From positions 186,001 through 250,000 of the forward strand of contig NZ_FQVU01000005.1 of the NCBI RefSeq assembly GCF_900129455.1: DNA of 64,000 nucleotides. Direction: 5' to 3'. The notes beneath the pieces are model-generated. The model was given only the letters and a program-made list of their open reading frames with translations. It searched no databases and was not told the origin of the DNA. Made by a program: the position numbers and the translations under genes. The stretch's first letter is position 1. Every line of letters begins with the position of its first letter. The stretch is from Jatrophihabitans endophyticus (lineage in GTDB: Bacteria; Actinomycetota; Actinomycetes; Mycobacteriales; Jatrophihabitantaceae). This document shows, piece by piece, positions 7,926 to 15,872 of this stretch.

Positions 7926-8825
7926 ATGAGCACCGAGCTGCCCGACACCGTGTCCCCGGGCGGGGACCAGGCCGACGACGACACCGCCGCGAGCCCCGCA
8001 TCGCGCGTGTTCGCGCTGCCGGGCGCGCCCGACGCGACCCTCGTCGACGCGGTCGAGCTCGCCCGCGCGGCGGCGGTCGAGGTGGCCGGCGAGGACGTCG
8101 GCGAGCACCTCGGGGTCAAGCCGGAGGCCGAGCGGGTCGTCACCCACGCCTTCGCGGCGACGCTCCCCGGTTACGTCGGCTGGTACTGGGCGGTGACGAT
8201 CGCGCGGGCCTCGCGCAGCCGCACCGCGACGGTCGACGAGGTCGTGCTGCTGCCCGGCGACGCCGCGCTGCGGGCGCCGACCTGGGTGCCGTGGCACGAG
8301 CGGGTGCGGCCCGGCGACCTCAGCCCCGGGGAGCTGCTGCCCACGACCGACGACGACGTGCGGCTCGTCCCCGCCTACACGCTCTCGGACGACCCCCAGG
8401 TCGACGACGTCGCATTCGAGCTCGGTGTCGGTCGCGACCAGGTCATGTCCCGCGACGGACGCGAGCTCGCCGCCGAGCGCTGGTACACCGGCGACCGCGG
8501 GCCCGACACCGCGATGGCGCGGCAGGCGCCGGGCCACTGCGGGACGTGCGGCTTCTTCCTCGCCCTCGCCGGCTCGTTGTCGGCCGGGTTCGGCGTGTGC
8601 GGCAACGAGGTCACCGACAGCGACGGGCAGGTCGTGAGCGTCGAGTACGGCTGCGGCGCGCACTCGACGACGCGATCGAGCGGCACGCCGCTGGGCGAGC
8701 ACGGCGAGGTCGTCTACGACGACGGCGACGAGGTCAGCCTCGAGCCGCGCGGGGCGATCGACGGGACACCGGCGCGACCCGCGCTCGAGGCCGGACCGCA
8801 CGCCGAGGTGAGCGCCGAGTCGTGA
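7926..8825 (+). CDS. DUF3027 family protein with cysteine cluster
   Basis: A 299-residue soluble protein of the actinobacterial DUF3027 family (Rv0877 in M. tuberculosis, as recalled). The middle has the family's LPGYVGWYWAVTIARASRS, and WVPWHERVRPGDLSPGELLP. The C-terminal third holds CGTCGFF, FGVCGNE and YGCGAHS, a Cys/His set that looks like a zinc site. The function is not known. The ATG at 7926 follows a GTG at 7923 in the same frame, so the start is uncertain by one codon. Divergent from the MFS gene and convergent with the DUF2530 gene only six bases away. Confidence 0.87.
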   Translation: MSTELPDTVSPGGDQADDDTAASPASRVFALPGAPDATLVDAVELARAAAVEVAGEDVGEHLGVKPEAERVVTHAFAATLPGYVGWYWAVTIARASRSRTATVDEVVLLPGDAALRAPTWVPWHERVRPGDLSPGELLPTTDDDVRLVPAYTLSDDPQVDDVAFELGVGRDQVMSRDGRELAAERWYTGDRGPDTAMARQAPGHCGTCGFFLALAGSLSAGFGVCGNEVTDSDGQVVSVEYGCGAHSTTRSSGTPLGEHGEVVYDDGDEVSLEPRGAIDGTPARPALEAGPHAEVSAES

Positions 8826-8831
8826 CGCCGC

Positions 8832-9071
8832 TCAGATCGTGCGCCCCATCGCCCGGTGGCGGCTCATGATCGACCAGCCCAGCAGACCGAGCAGCCAGCC
8901 CGCGAGGCAGGTCCACAGCCAGCTGCGGTGGTCGTGGCGCCCGAGCCAGCCCCAGAACGGCACCAGCACGACGAAGGCGACGAACCACAGGGCGGTGCCG
9001 ACGGCGACGATGCGCCGCGCGTTCATCTGCACCGGCGGCGGGACGACGAGCCGGCGCCGCTGCTGCCCCAT
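8832..9071 (-). CDS. Small DUF2530 membrane protein
   Basis: A 79-residue protein with two hydrophobic segments (IVAVGTALWFVAFVVLVPF and WLWTCLAGWLLGLLGWSIM) separated by a charged loop GRHDHRS, matching the DUF2530 family and the position of Rv0879c. Function unknown. Its ATG lies 18 bases from the divergent pabB-pabC start, so their promoters must overlap the coding ends. Confidence 0.83.
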   Translation of the reverse strand: MGQQRRRLVVPPPVQMNARRIVAVGTALWFVAFVVLVPFWGWLGRHDHRSWLWTCLAGWLLGLLGWSIMSRHRAMGRTI

Positions 9072-9089
9072 GCCGGCGAGCGTACCGGC

Positions 9090-11045
9090 GTGACGTCCGG
9101 GCGGGCCCGGGCCGTGCGGGTCCCGCTGGGCGCGGGACCCGCACCGGACGAGCTCGTCCGGCGCGCGGCGGGCTGGCCCGGTCTCGCCGCGCTGACCGGT
9201 GACTGGCTCGGCGACGGCGCGATCGTCGCGGCCGAACCGGTCCGCACGACCGACGACCTGGCCGAGGTCGCCGTCGTCCCCGCCGTCGGCCAGGCGCCCC
9301 CCGGTTTCGTCGGCGGCGGCTGGTTCGGCGGCATCGACTACGACGGCACGGCTCGCTTCGGGTTCCACGACCACGTGCTGCGTCACCGCGACCGGCAGTG
9401 GGTGTTCGAGGCGCTGTGGCGCGACGACCGCGACGCCGTGCTCCAGCTCGCGCTCGACCGGTGGCGCCGGCTGCTGACGGCGCGGCCCCGCCGCGCGCCG
9501 TGGACGCTCGGCCCGGTGTCCGTCCCCGACCGGTCGGCGCATCTGGCCGCCGTCGAGCGTGCCGTGGAGCTCATCCGGGCCGGCGAGCTGTACCAGGTCA
9601 ACGTGTGCACCCGGCTCCGCGCACCGTTCGCCGGCAGCGCGGTCGGCTTCTACGCCGATCTCGTGGCGGCGCTGCGGCCCGCCCGTGGCGCGCTGCTCAC
9701 CGACGGGAGGCGAACCCTCGTCGGCGTCAGCCCGGAGCTGTTCCTGGCGATCGACGGCGACACGGTCCGGACCTCGCCGATCAAGGGCACGCTGCCGCGC
9801 ATCGGGAGCGGGGACGTGGCCGACGGCAACGACCGCAGGCTGCGCGCCTCGACGAAGGACGCGGCCGAGAACGTGATGATCGTCGACCTCGTGCGCAACG
9901 ACCTCGGCCGGGTCTGCGAGATCGGCAGCGTGCGGGTCGACGCGCTGCTCGACGTCGAGGCCCATCCGGGCGTGTGGCACCTGGTGTCCACCGTCAGCGG
10001 CACGCTGCGTCCGGACGTCGGGGTGCGGGGGCTGCTGGGCGCGGCCTTCCCGCCCGGGTCGGTCACCGGCGCGCCCAAGCTGCGGGCGCTGAGCGCCGTC
10101 GCCGAGCTGGAGGCGGTGCCGCGCGGCGCGTACACGGGCGCGGCGGGCGTCGTCACCGCCAGCGGGCGCAGCCAGTTCGCGGTGACCATACGGACCTTCG
10201 AGATCGCCGACGGCCGGGCCGAGCTCGGTGTCGGGGGCGGGATCACCGCCGACAGCGTGCCCATGCTGGAGTGGCGCGAGTGCCGCACCAAGGCGGCGCC
10301 GCTGCTGCGCGTCGGTCGGTCCGCGCTGCCGCCCGAACCCGTCCCGGTCGCGCCGGCCGAGCTCGCGCTGCTCGAGACCGTCCTCGCCGTGGGCGGGGTG
10401 CCGGTACGCCTCGCCGACCACCTGGCCCGCCTCGACCGGTCGGCGCGCGAGCTGACCGGCCAGGGGGTGCCGGCCGGCGCGCAGCGCCAGGTCCGGCGCG
10501 CCGCGGCCTCGCCGCGGACGGCGCGGGCCGCCCTGCGCATCGTCCTGCGCGACGGCGAGCTCGCGGTGACCGCTGCGTCGCTCGGCCCGCCGCCCGGGCC
10601 CAGCGCCGCGGTGGTGTGCCACCGGCCCGCCGGGCTGTGGCGGCACAAGTGGGCCGACCGCTCGCCGCTCGCCGCCGCCGAGGAGCAGTGCGCGCCGGCC
10701 GTTCCGCTGTTCGTCGCCGCGGACGGCACGGTGCTGGAGACCGCCCGCGGCAACGTCTTCCTCGTCCGCGAGGACGGTGGCCTGGTGACCGCGCCGCTGC
10801 GCGACGACCTGCTGCCGGGGGTGACGCGGCGCGCCGTGCTCGACCTCGCCCGCGACACCGGACTGCCGACCGAGCTGCGCGAGTTCACCGTGGCCGAGCT
10901 CGTGGCGCGGCCCGCGTTCTGGACGTCCAGCCTGAGCGGGGCCGTCGCGATCCGCAGCGTGGACGGGCAGGTGCTGCCCGACGCCCAACCCCTCGTCGCG
11001 GGTCTCGCGCAGGCACTGCTCGGTGGCAATGCCCTTGGTCGTTAG
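9090..11045 (+). CDS. pabB: Aminodeoxychorismate synthase component I fused to aminodeoxychorismate lyase (PabB-PabC)
   Basis: Bifunctional p-aminobenzoate enzyme of folate synthesis, about 651 residues. Residues 1-420 are a chorismate-binding PabB domain with YQVNVCTRL, VGVSPELFL, PIKGT near residue 230 (the Lys of PIKGT marks aminodeoxychorismate rather than anthranilate synthase), and DLVRNDLGRVC. From about residue 423 follows a class IV PLP lyase domain (LLETVLAVGGVPVRLADHLARLD; HKWADRS contains the likely PLP lysine; ETARGNVFLV). The glutaminase PabA is not here. GTG 9090 is chosen as the first plausible start after the divergent gene; GTG 9114 is the alternative. The gene ends at the MarR operator. 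Confidence 0.92.
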   Translation: MTSGRARAVRVPLGAGPAPDELVRRAAGWPGLAALTGDWLGDGAIVAAEPVRTTDDLAEVAVVPAVGQAPPGFVGGGWFGGIDYDGTARFGFHDHVLRHRDRQWVFEALWRDDRDAVLQLALDRWRRLLTARPRRAPWTLGPVSVPDRSAHLAAVERAVELIRAGELYQVNVCTRLRAPFAGSAVGFYADLVAALRPARGALLTDGRRTLVGVSPELFLAIDGDTVRTSPIKGTLPRIGSGDVADGNDRRLRASTKDAAENVMIVDLVRNDLGRVCEIGSVRVDALLDVEAHPGVWHLVSTVSGTLRPDVGVRGLLGAAFPPGSVTGAPKLRALSAVAELEAVPRGAYTGAAGVVTASGRSQFAVTIRTFEIADGRAELGVGGGITADSVPMLEWRECRTKAAPLLRVGRSALPPEPVPVAPAELALLETVLAVGGVPVRLADHLARLDRSARELTGQGVPAGAQRQVRRAAASPRTARAALRIVLRDGELAVTAASLGPPPGPSAAVVCHRPAGLWRHKWADRSPLAAAEEQCAPAVPLFVAADGTVLETARGNVFLVREDGGLVTAPLRDDLLPGVTRRAVLDLARDTGLPTELREFTVAELVARPAFWTSSLSGAVAIRSVDGQVLPDAQPLVAGLAQALLGGNALGR

Positions 11046-11055
11046 CTAGACTAAC
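11041..11055. promoter_or_regulatory. Probable MarR operator
   Basis: GTTAG-N5-CTAAC, a 15-base inverted repeat that overlaps the stop codon of pabB-pabC and ends five bases before the GTG of the MarR gene. MarR proteins usually bind AT-richer palindromes next to their own gene; this is the only such sequence in a GC-rich stretch. Autoregulation of the marR-MFS pair is inferred. Confidence 0.5.
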
Positions 11056-11059
11056 TATC

Positions 11060-11497
11060 GTGACAGCGGCGACGAGGACGACGATCGCCGAGCTCGCGTC
11101 CCAGTTGCGGCCGGCGCTGCTGCGCCTCACCCGGCAGGTGCGCCAGCAGCGCGTGGACACCTCGGTCACGCTCACCCACCTGTCGGCGATGTTCACCCTC
11201 GGCGCGCGCGGTCCGATGAGCGCCGGCGACCTCGCGGCGTGCGAGAAGGTGCAGCCGCCGTCGATGACGAAGGTGATCGCCGGCCTCGAGGACCGCGGTC
11301 TGGTCGCGCGGACGCCGCACCCCACCGACGGCCGCCAGGTCATCATCTCCATCACCGACCGCGGCCTGACTCTGCTCGACTCGGAGAAGCAGTCCCGCGA
11401 CGCGTGGCTCACCCGGCAGCTGGCCGCACTCACCCCCGAGGAGCGCGCGCAGGTGCAGCGCATCATCCCGATCCTGGAAAAGTTGGCGCAGCAGTGA
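11060..11497 (+). CDS. MarR family transcriptional regulator
   Basis: A 145-residue winged-helix repressor. Helices ELASQLRPALLRLTRQVR precede the DNA-binding region MSAGDLAACEKVQPPSMTKVIAGLEDRGLV and the wing RTPHPTDGRQVIISITDRG. It corresponds in place to Rv0880, next to the SpoU methyltransferase. Start GTG at 11060. Its stop overlaps the GTG of the MFS gene (GTGA), so the two are translationally coupled; control of the exporter by a small ligand is the usual pattern for this pair. Confidence 0.92.
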   Translation: MTAATRTTIAELASQLRPALLRLTRQVRQQRVDTSVTLTHLSAMFTLGARGPMSAGDLAACEKVQPPSMTKVIAGLEDRGLVARTPHPTDGRQVIISITDRGLTLLDSEKQSRDAWLTRQLAALTPEERAQVQRIIPILEKLAQQ

Positions 11498-12792
11498 CGG
11501 CGCTCGCGTCGCGAGCCGCGACGTCCGAGCGCCCCTCCCCGTCGGCCGGCATGTTCCGCTCGCTGCGGGTCCGCAACTACCGGCTGTACGCGTCGGGCCA
11601 GCTCGTCTCGCTGACCGGCACCTGGATGCAGCGCGTCGCGCAGGACTGGCTCGTCCTGCAGCTGACCGACTCGGGCACCGCGCTCGGCATCGTCACCGCG
11701 CTGCAGTTCGGCCCGCAGCTGCTGCTCGGACTCTGGGGCGGCATCCTCGCCGATCGCAGTGACAAGCGTCGGCTGCTGCTGGTCACGCAGACCGCGCTGG
11801 CCGGTGTCGCGTTGCTGCTCGGCCTGCTCGACGTCTCCGGCGTCGTCGCCTACTGGCACGTGCTCGTGCTCGCCACCGCCCTCGGCGTGATCACCGCGGT
11901 CGACACCCCCGTGCGGCAGTCCTTCGTCATCGAGATGGTGGGCAAGGACGAGCTGACGAACGCGGTCGCCATCAACTCCACGATCTTCAACACCGGTCGC
12001 ATCCTCGGGCCGGTCGTCGCCGGTGCCCTGATCGCGGCGGTGGGCACCGGCTGGGCCTTCCTGGCCAACGCGGTGTCCAGCGGCGCCGTCCTCGCCGGGC
12101 TGGCCCTCATGCGCACCGCCGAGCTGCATCCCGCGCCGATGGTCCGCCGCGCGCGGGGGCAGCTGCGGGAGGGGTTGTCGTACGTGCGCGGGCGTCGCGA
12201 CCTCGTCCTCACGATGGTGCTCGTGTTCGTGATCGGCACCTTCGGGCTGAACTTCGCGATCACCTGCGCTCTCATGGCCAAGCAGGTGTTCCACCAGGGG
12301 GCGAGCGGCTACGGCCTGCTCTCGACCGCGCTCGCCGTGGGCGCGTTCTGTGGCGCGGTCGCCGCCACGCGCCGCACCCGGCGGCCGTCGGCGCTGTTCC
12401 TGCTCACCGCGGGCGGGGTCTTCAGCGTGGCCGAGATCGTGGCCGGCGTGATGCCGACCTTCTGGTGGACGGCCGCCGCGCTCGTGCCCACCGGGCTCGC
12501 GATGCTCTCGGTGACCACGGCGGCCAACTCGCACGTCCAGCTGGGCGTCACCCCGACCATGCGGGGCCGGGTCATGTCGCTGTACCTGGTGTGCTTCCTC
12601 GGCGGGACGCCCTTCGGTGCGCCGCTGGTCGGCTGGCTCGCCGGGGTCGCCGGGCCGCGCTGGGGCATGGTGGGCGGCGGTCTGGTGTGCCTCGTCTGCG
12701 TGGCCGCCCTGGCGCTCAACGTCGCACGGCGCCGGGGGATGCACGCCGGTGACGTCGCCGAGCTCGTGCAGTCGCGGCTGCGCGCCGCCTGA
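11494..12792 (+). CDS. MFS exporter, enterobactin-exporter/EntS-like type
   Basis: A 432-residue major facilitator with about 12 hydrophobic segments; it begins MFRSLRVRNYRLYASGQLVSLTGTWMQRVAQDWLVLQL, typical of the MFS_3 (EntS/MdtG-like) branch of actinobacteria. The loop LADRSDKRRLLL after the second or third segment is the family signature. Coupled to the MarR gene by a GTGA overlap, so likely drug or metabolite efflux under MarR control; substrate unknown. A SpoU gene follows 11 bases later and may be in the same transcript. Confidence 0.88.
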   Translation: MTALASRAATSERPSPSAGMFRSLRVRNYRLYASGQLVSLTGTWMQRVAQDWLVLQLTDSGTALGIVTALQFGPQLLLGLWGGILADRSDKRRLLLVTQTALAGVALLLGLLDVSGVVAYWHVLVLATALGVITAVDTPVRQSFVIEMVGKDELTNAVAINSTIFNTGRILGPVVAGALIAAVGTGWAFLANAVSSGAVLAGLALMRTAELHPAPMVRRARGQLREGLSYVRGRRDLVLTMVLVFVIGTFGLNFAITCALMAKQVFHQGASGYGLLSTALAVGAFCGAVAATRRTRRPSALFLLTAGGVFSVAEIVAGVMPTFWWTAAALVPTGLAMLSVTTAANSHVQLGVTPTMRGRVMSLYLVCFLGGTPFGAPLVGWLAGVAGPRWGMVGGGLVCLVCVAALALNVARRRGMHAGDVAELVQSRLRAA

Positions 12793-12803
12793 CCGGTCAC
12801 GCG

Positions 12804-13586
12804 ATGGACGTCGAGTCGATCACCGACGCCGCCGACCCCCGCCTCGACGACTTCCGCGACCTCACCGACGCCGACGTCCGGCCCGACCGGCGCGGCATCG
12901 TGATCGCCGAGGGTGTGAACGTCGTGGAACGGATGGTCGGCTCGCCCTACCGGATGCGCGCGGTCGTCGGCGTCGCCTCGCGCCTCGACGCCCTGCGTCC
13001 CGCCCTCGCACAGCGGGACGCCCCCGCGTACGCGGTCGACAAGTGGCTGCTGTCCGAGGTCGTCGGGTTCCGCGTCACCCGCGGCGTGCTTGCGTCGGCC
13101 GACCGGCCGCCGGCACTCGACGCGGCCGAGCTGGTCGCGGCGGCGCGGCGGATCGCCGTCCTCGAAGGGCTCAACGACTTCGAGAACCTCGGGTCGCTGT
13201 TCCGCAACGCCGCGGCGTTCGGGGTGGACGCCGTGCTGCTCGACCCGACGTGCGCCGATCCGCTGTACCGCCGCAGCGTCCGCGTCTCGATGGGGCACGT
13301 CCTGCGCATCCCGTTCGCGGTGCTGCCGGGGGCCTGGCCCGGGGCGCTCGACCTGCTGCGCGGGCACGGCGTCACGACTCTCGCGCTCACCCCGCGCGGC
13401 GAGCGGCCGCTGCGGGAGCTGGCGGCGCCCGACCGGTGGGCGGTGCTGCTCGGCGCTGAGGGGCCGGGGCTCGCCGCGGCCACGCTGGCCGCCGCCGACG
13501 AGCGGGTGCGCATCCCGATGGTGGCCGGCGTCGACTCGCTCAACGTGGCCACCGCGGCGGCGGTGGCATTTGCGCAACTCTGCTGA
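12804..13586 (+). CDS. SpoU/TrmH family RNA methyltransferase
   Basis: A 260-residue SPOUT-class 2'-O-ribose methyltransferase acting on tRNA or rRNA with S-adenosylmethionine. The three knot motifs are present: motif 1 NDFENLGSLFRNAAAFG, motif 2 LLGAEGPGL, motif 3 RIPMVAGVDSLNVATAAAV. The N-terminal about 100 residues form the substrate-binding domain. Position matches Rv0881. The target nucleotide cannot be told from sequence. Followed by a strong bidirectional hairpin terminator. Confidence 0.92.
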   Translation: MDVESITDAADPRLDDFRDLTDADVRPDRRGIVIAEGVNVVERMVGSPYRMRAVVGVASRLDALRPALAQRDAPAYAVDKWLLSEVVGFRVTRGVLASADRPPALDAAELVAAARRIAVLEGLNDFENLGSLFRNAAAFGVDAVLLDPTCADPLYRRSVRVSMGHVLRIPFAVLPGAWPGALDLLRGHGVTTLALTPRGERPLRELAAPDRWAVLLGAEGPGLAAATLAAADERVRIPMVAGVDSLNVATAAAVAFAQLC

Positions 13587-13606
13587 TAATCCCTGCGCAC
13601 AGCGAA

Positions 13607-13642
13607 ACGGGCGGTCACGGGATTTCTCCCGTGACCGCCCGT
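13607..13642. terminator. Perfect 16-bp stem, bidirectional terminator
   Basis: ACGGGCGGTCACGGGA, a TTTC loop, then its exact complement. It lies between the convergent SpoU gene and a lipoprotein gene and could stop transcription from both sides. There is no T-run, as is common in actinobacteria. Confidence 0.75.
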
Positions 13643-13658
13643 CCGCGGTGGGGACCGC

Positions 13659-14309
13659 CTACTTGCCGGTGGCGCGGATGATCGCGGTGCCGATCTCCGT
13701 ACCGGTCTTCGACCCGCCCTTGAGGACGTTGATCTTGAAGGTCTGGTTCAGCAGATCGGCGGCTGCCTGCGACAGGTAGATCGTGGTGCCCTTGAGGGTC
13801 GCCACGCCGCTCTTGCTGATCGTCGGCGTCTGCAGCGTGCTGCCGTCGAGGTCGAAGAGCTTCGCGTCCTTCACGACGCTCTTGCCGTTGGCGCTGACGT
13901 CACCGGTGAGCTTGGAGTTGTTGCCCGGGTCGACGGTGAAGTTCGTCAGCTCGACCTTGATGCCGCCCGCGGTCAGCGAGAGGCCGCTGCCCTGGTGCTC
14001 GATCGTGCCCTGCACGTAGGGCTTGACGTCGCCCTTCTTGTAGATCGTGGCGTTGCCGCCGGTGATCGGGAAGGCGAAGCCCTCGCTCGTCATCTTGGCG
14101 TTGCCGACCAAGCCCGGCGTCACCTTGAGCTGGGTCAGCGCATCGGTGAAGCTCTTGGCGGGGACGACCGTCGTGGTCTGCCCGGTCAGGGTCTTGAACT
14201 GACCCTGCGGCTTGGGGTCGCCGCTGTCGCTGTCGCTCCCGCAGGCGGCCATGGTGGCCGCCAGGCCGACGGCGGCCGTTCCGGCAAGGACCTTGTTCAT
14301 CGCACGCAT
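13659..14309 (-). CDS. Secreted lipoprotein of unknown family
   Basis: A 216-residue exported lipoprotein. The signal MRAMNKVLAGTAAVGLAATMAAC ends in a lipobox (TMAAC), followed by a Ser/Asp/Gly linker. The mature part is beta-rich with no Trp or extra Cys: TLTGQTTTVVPAKSFTDALTQL, GFAFPITGGNATIYKKGD and QGTIEHQGSGLSLTAGGIKVELTNFTVDPG. The pattern of repeated strands loosely recalls HtaA-type heme-binding modules, but I do not claim membership. Start ATG 14309 has AAGGAG at a good distance; ATG 14300 is possible. Divergent from another lipoprotein gene across 119 bases. Confidence 0.78.
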   Translation of the reverse strand: MRAMNKVLAGTAAVGLAATMAACGSDSDSGDPKPQGQFKTLTGQTTTVVPAKSFTDALTQLKVTPGLVGNAKMTSEGFAFPITGGNATIYKKGDVKPYVQGTIEHQGSGLSLTAGGIKVELTNFTVDPGNNSKLTGDVSANGKSVVKDAKLFDLDGSTLQTPTISKSGVATLKGTTIYLSQAAADLLNQTFKINVLKGGSKTGTEIGTAIIRATGK

Positions 14310-14428
14310 CGTTGGTGTCTCCTTCACTCGTGGTCTCGGAAGGGGATTCGGTGTGCGCGCACGTCGCGGTTCCATCCGAATCTTGGAAGATGGTGATGCG
14401 CGCTACTCGGGCGGGGCAGGCTGGCGAC

Positions 14429-15433
14429 ATGACCCCACGGCGCCGCCGCGCATGGCTGCTGATCGCCCCGTTCTCGGCGGTTCTCGTCGCAGCCGCCTGC
14501 GGGAGCGACGCCGGTCACCGGGGCCCCAAGGCCGCCGAGCCCGCGACCGCGCCGGTGCCGTCGACCGAACCGGTCGGCCGCATCGCGAAGGTCGGTGCCC
14601 GGCCCGAGGGGATCGTGTACGACGCGCGAACCCGACTGCTCGCCGTCGCCGTGCGCGCGCCGGACCGGTTGCTGCTGCTCGACCCGCGCACCCTCGCGCC
14701 GCGGCGCAGCGTCGCCCTGCCCGGCGGCGTGCGCCACCTGCAGCTCGGCCGCCCGGGCGGTCCGGTGCTGGTGCCGGTGGAGAGCGCGGCCCGGATCGTG
14801 CAGGTCTCGCTGCCGGGCGGGGCAACCCGCTCGACCGCGGTCAGGAAGCAACCGCACGACGCCGCGGAGGCGACGAACGGCGACGTCGTCGTCGGCAACG
14901 AGTTCGGCCGGTCGATCTCGGTCATCCACGACGGGGTCGTGGTCCGGACGTTCGCCGACCTGCGGCAGCCCGGCGGGGTCGTCGCCGCCGCGGACGACGT
15001 CGTCGGGGTCGTCGACGTCGGGGCCTTCACCCTCTCGACCTACGACCTCGACGCGGGGCGGCGCACCGGCCGCGTCGCCGCCGGTGCCGGGCCGACCCAC
15101 GGCGTCCTCGTCGGTGGGGACCGGATCGCGGTCACCGACACACGAGGCGACCGCCTGCTCGTCTTCTCGCTGCATCCGCTGCGGCAGGTCGGGACGCTCG
15201 CACTGGGCGGGGCCCCGTACGGCATCGCGACCGACTCCGACACCGGCCTCGTGTGGGTGACGCTCACCGCCCGCAACGAGGTGGTGGGGCTCGCCGTCTC
15301 CGGCGACGTGCCGCGCGTCGTGGCGCGCTATCCGACGGTGCGCCAGCCGAACACCGTGGCCGTCGCACCGGGGTCGCAGCGCCTGTGGGTCACCGGGACG
15401 GCCGGCGGCGTCGTCCAGCTCATCACCCGCTGA
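14429..15433 (+). CDS. Lipoprotein with YncE/SMP-30-like beta-propeller
   Basis: A 334-residue exported lipoprotein. The signal RRRRAWLLIAPFSAVLVAAAC ends in a lipobox Cys. The rest is a run of roughly 40-residue propeller blades: ARPEGIVYDARTRLLAVAVR, GPTHGVLVGGDRIAVTDT, GAPYGIATDSDTGLVWVTL and QPNTVAVAPGSQRLWVTG. Such proteins bind ligands or partner proteins outside the membrane; the ligand is unknown. ATG 14429 is chosen because it directly precedes the Arg-rich signal; frames open further upstream but not with a signal peptide. Divergent from the neighbouring lipoprotein, with which it may work. Confidence 0.82.
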   Translation: MTPRRRRAWLLIAPFSAVLVAAACGSDAGHRGPKAAEPATAPVPSTEPVGRIAKVGARPEGIVYDARTRLLAVAVRAPDRLLLLDPRTLAPRRSVALPGGVRHLQLGRPGGPVLVPVESAARIVQVSLPGGATRSTAVRKQPHDAAEATNGDVVVGNEFGRSISVIHDGVVVRTFADLRQPGGVVAAADDVVGVVDVGAFTLSTYDLDAGRRTGRVAAGAGPTHGVLVGGDRIAVTDTRGDRLLVFSLHPLRQVGTLALGGAPYGIATDSDTGLVWVTLTARNEVVGLAVSGDVPRVVARYPTVRQPNTVAVAPGSQRLWVTGTAGGVVQLITR

Positions 15434-15496
15434 GCGTCCGCATCGCGTTCGCTGTGAACGGCCCCGGATCGGGCGCGGCGGGGGGAGGATCGGGTC

Positions 15497-15853
15497 ATGA
15501 ACAGCCTGCGGCTCACCACCTCCGACGGCGTCGTCGTGCGCGAGCCCGACCGCGCCGGACTCCGCGCGACCGTCGAGGCCGCGGCCCACGCCGGGTGCGG
15601 CGCGTTCGTCGTCCTCGACGGCGACACCGCGGGCGACGCGCCCTTCCTGCAGGCCGTCCACCTCGGCCACGGCCGCTGGCAGGTGGAGGTCTGGCGGGTC
15701 GCCGCCCGCTCCTCGGCCGAGCACTACCGCACCACGGTGCCCGACACCGACACCGTGGTCGCGGTGTTCTGGTCCTGGGCGGACGGCGGTGACGACTGGC
15801 AGTACCTGCGCTGGGAGCCGCTCACGACGAGCCCGCTCGCGGCGGCCGGCTGA
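15497..15853 (+). CDS. 118-residue hypothetical protein
   Basis: A small soluble protein not recognised. It has a conserved-looking core DGVVVREPDRAGLRATVEAA, GAFVVLDGD, FLQAVHLGHGRWQVEVWRV and DDWQYLRWEPL. The Trp-rich C-terminal strand pattern resembles small immunity or DUF-type single-domain proteins, but nothing specific. No signal or membrane segment. ATG 15497 follows GGGGGAGGATCGGGTC, whose GGAGG is a good ribosome-binding site. Convergent with the ABC exporter operon, 19 bases apart. Confidence 0.7.
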   Translation: MNSLRLTTSDGVVVREPDRAGLRATVEAAAHAGCGAFVVLDGDTAGDAPFLQAVHLGHGRWQVEVWRVAARSSAEHYRTTVPDTDTVVAVFWSWADGGDDWQYLRWEPLTTSPLAAAG

Positions 15854-15872
15854 CGCTCGCGACCGACGACGC

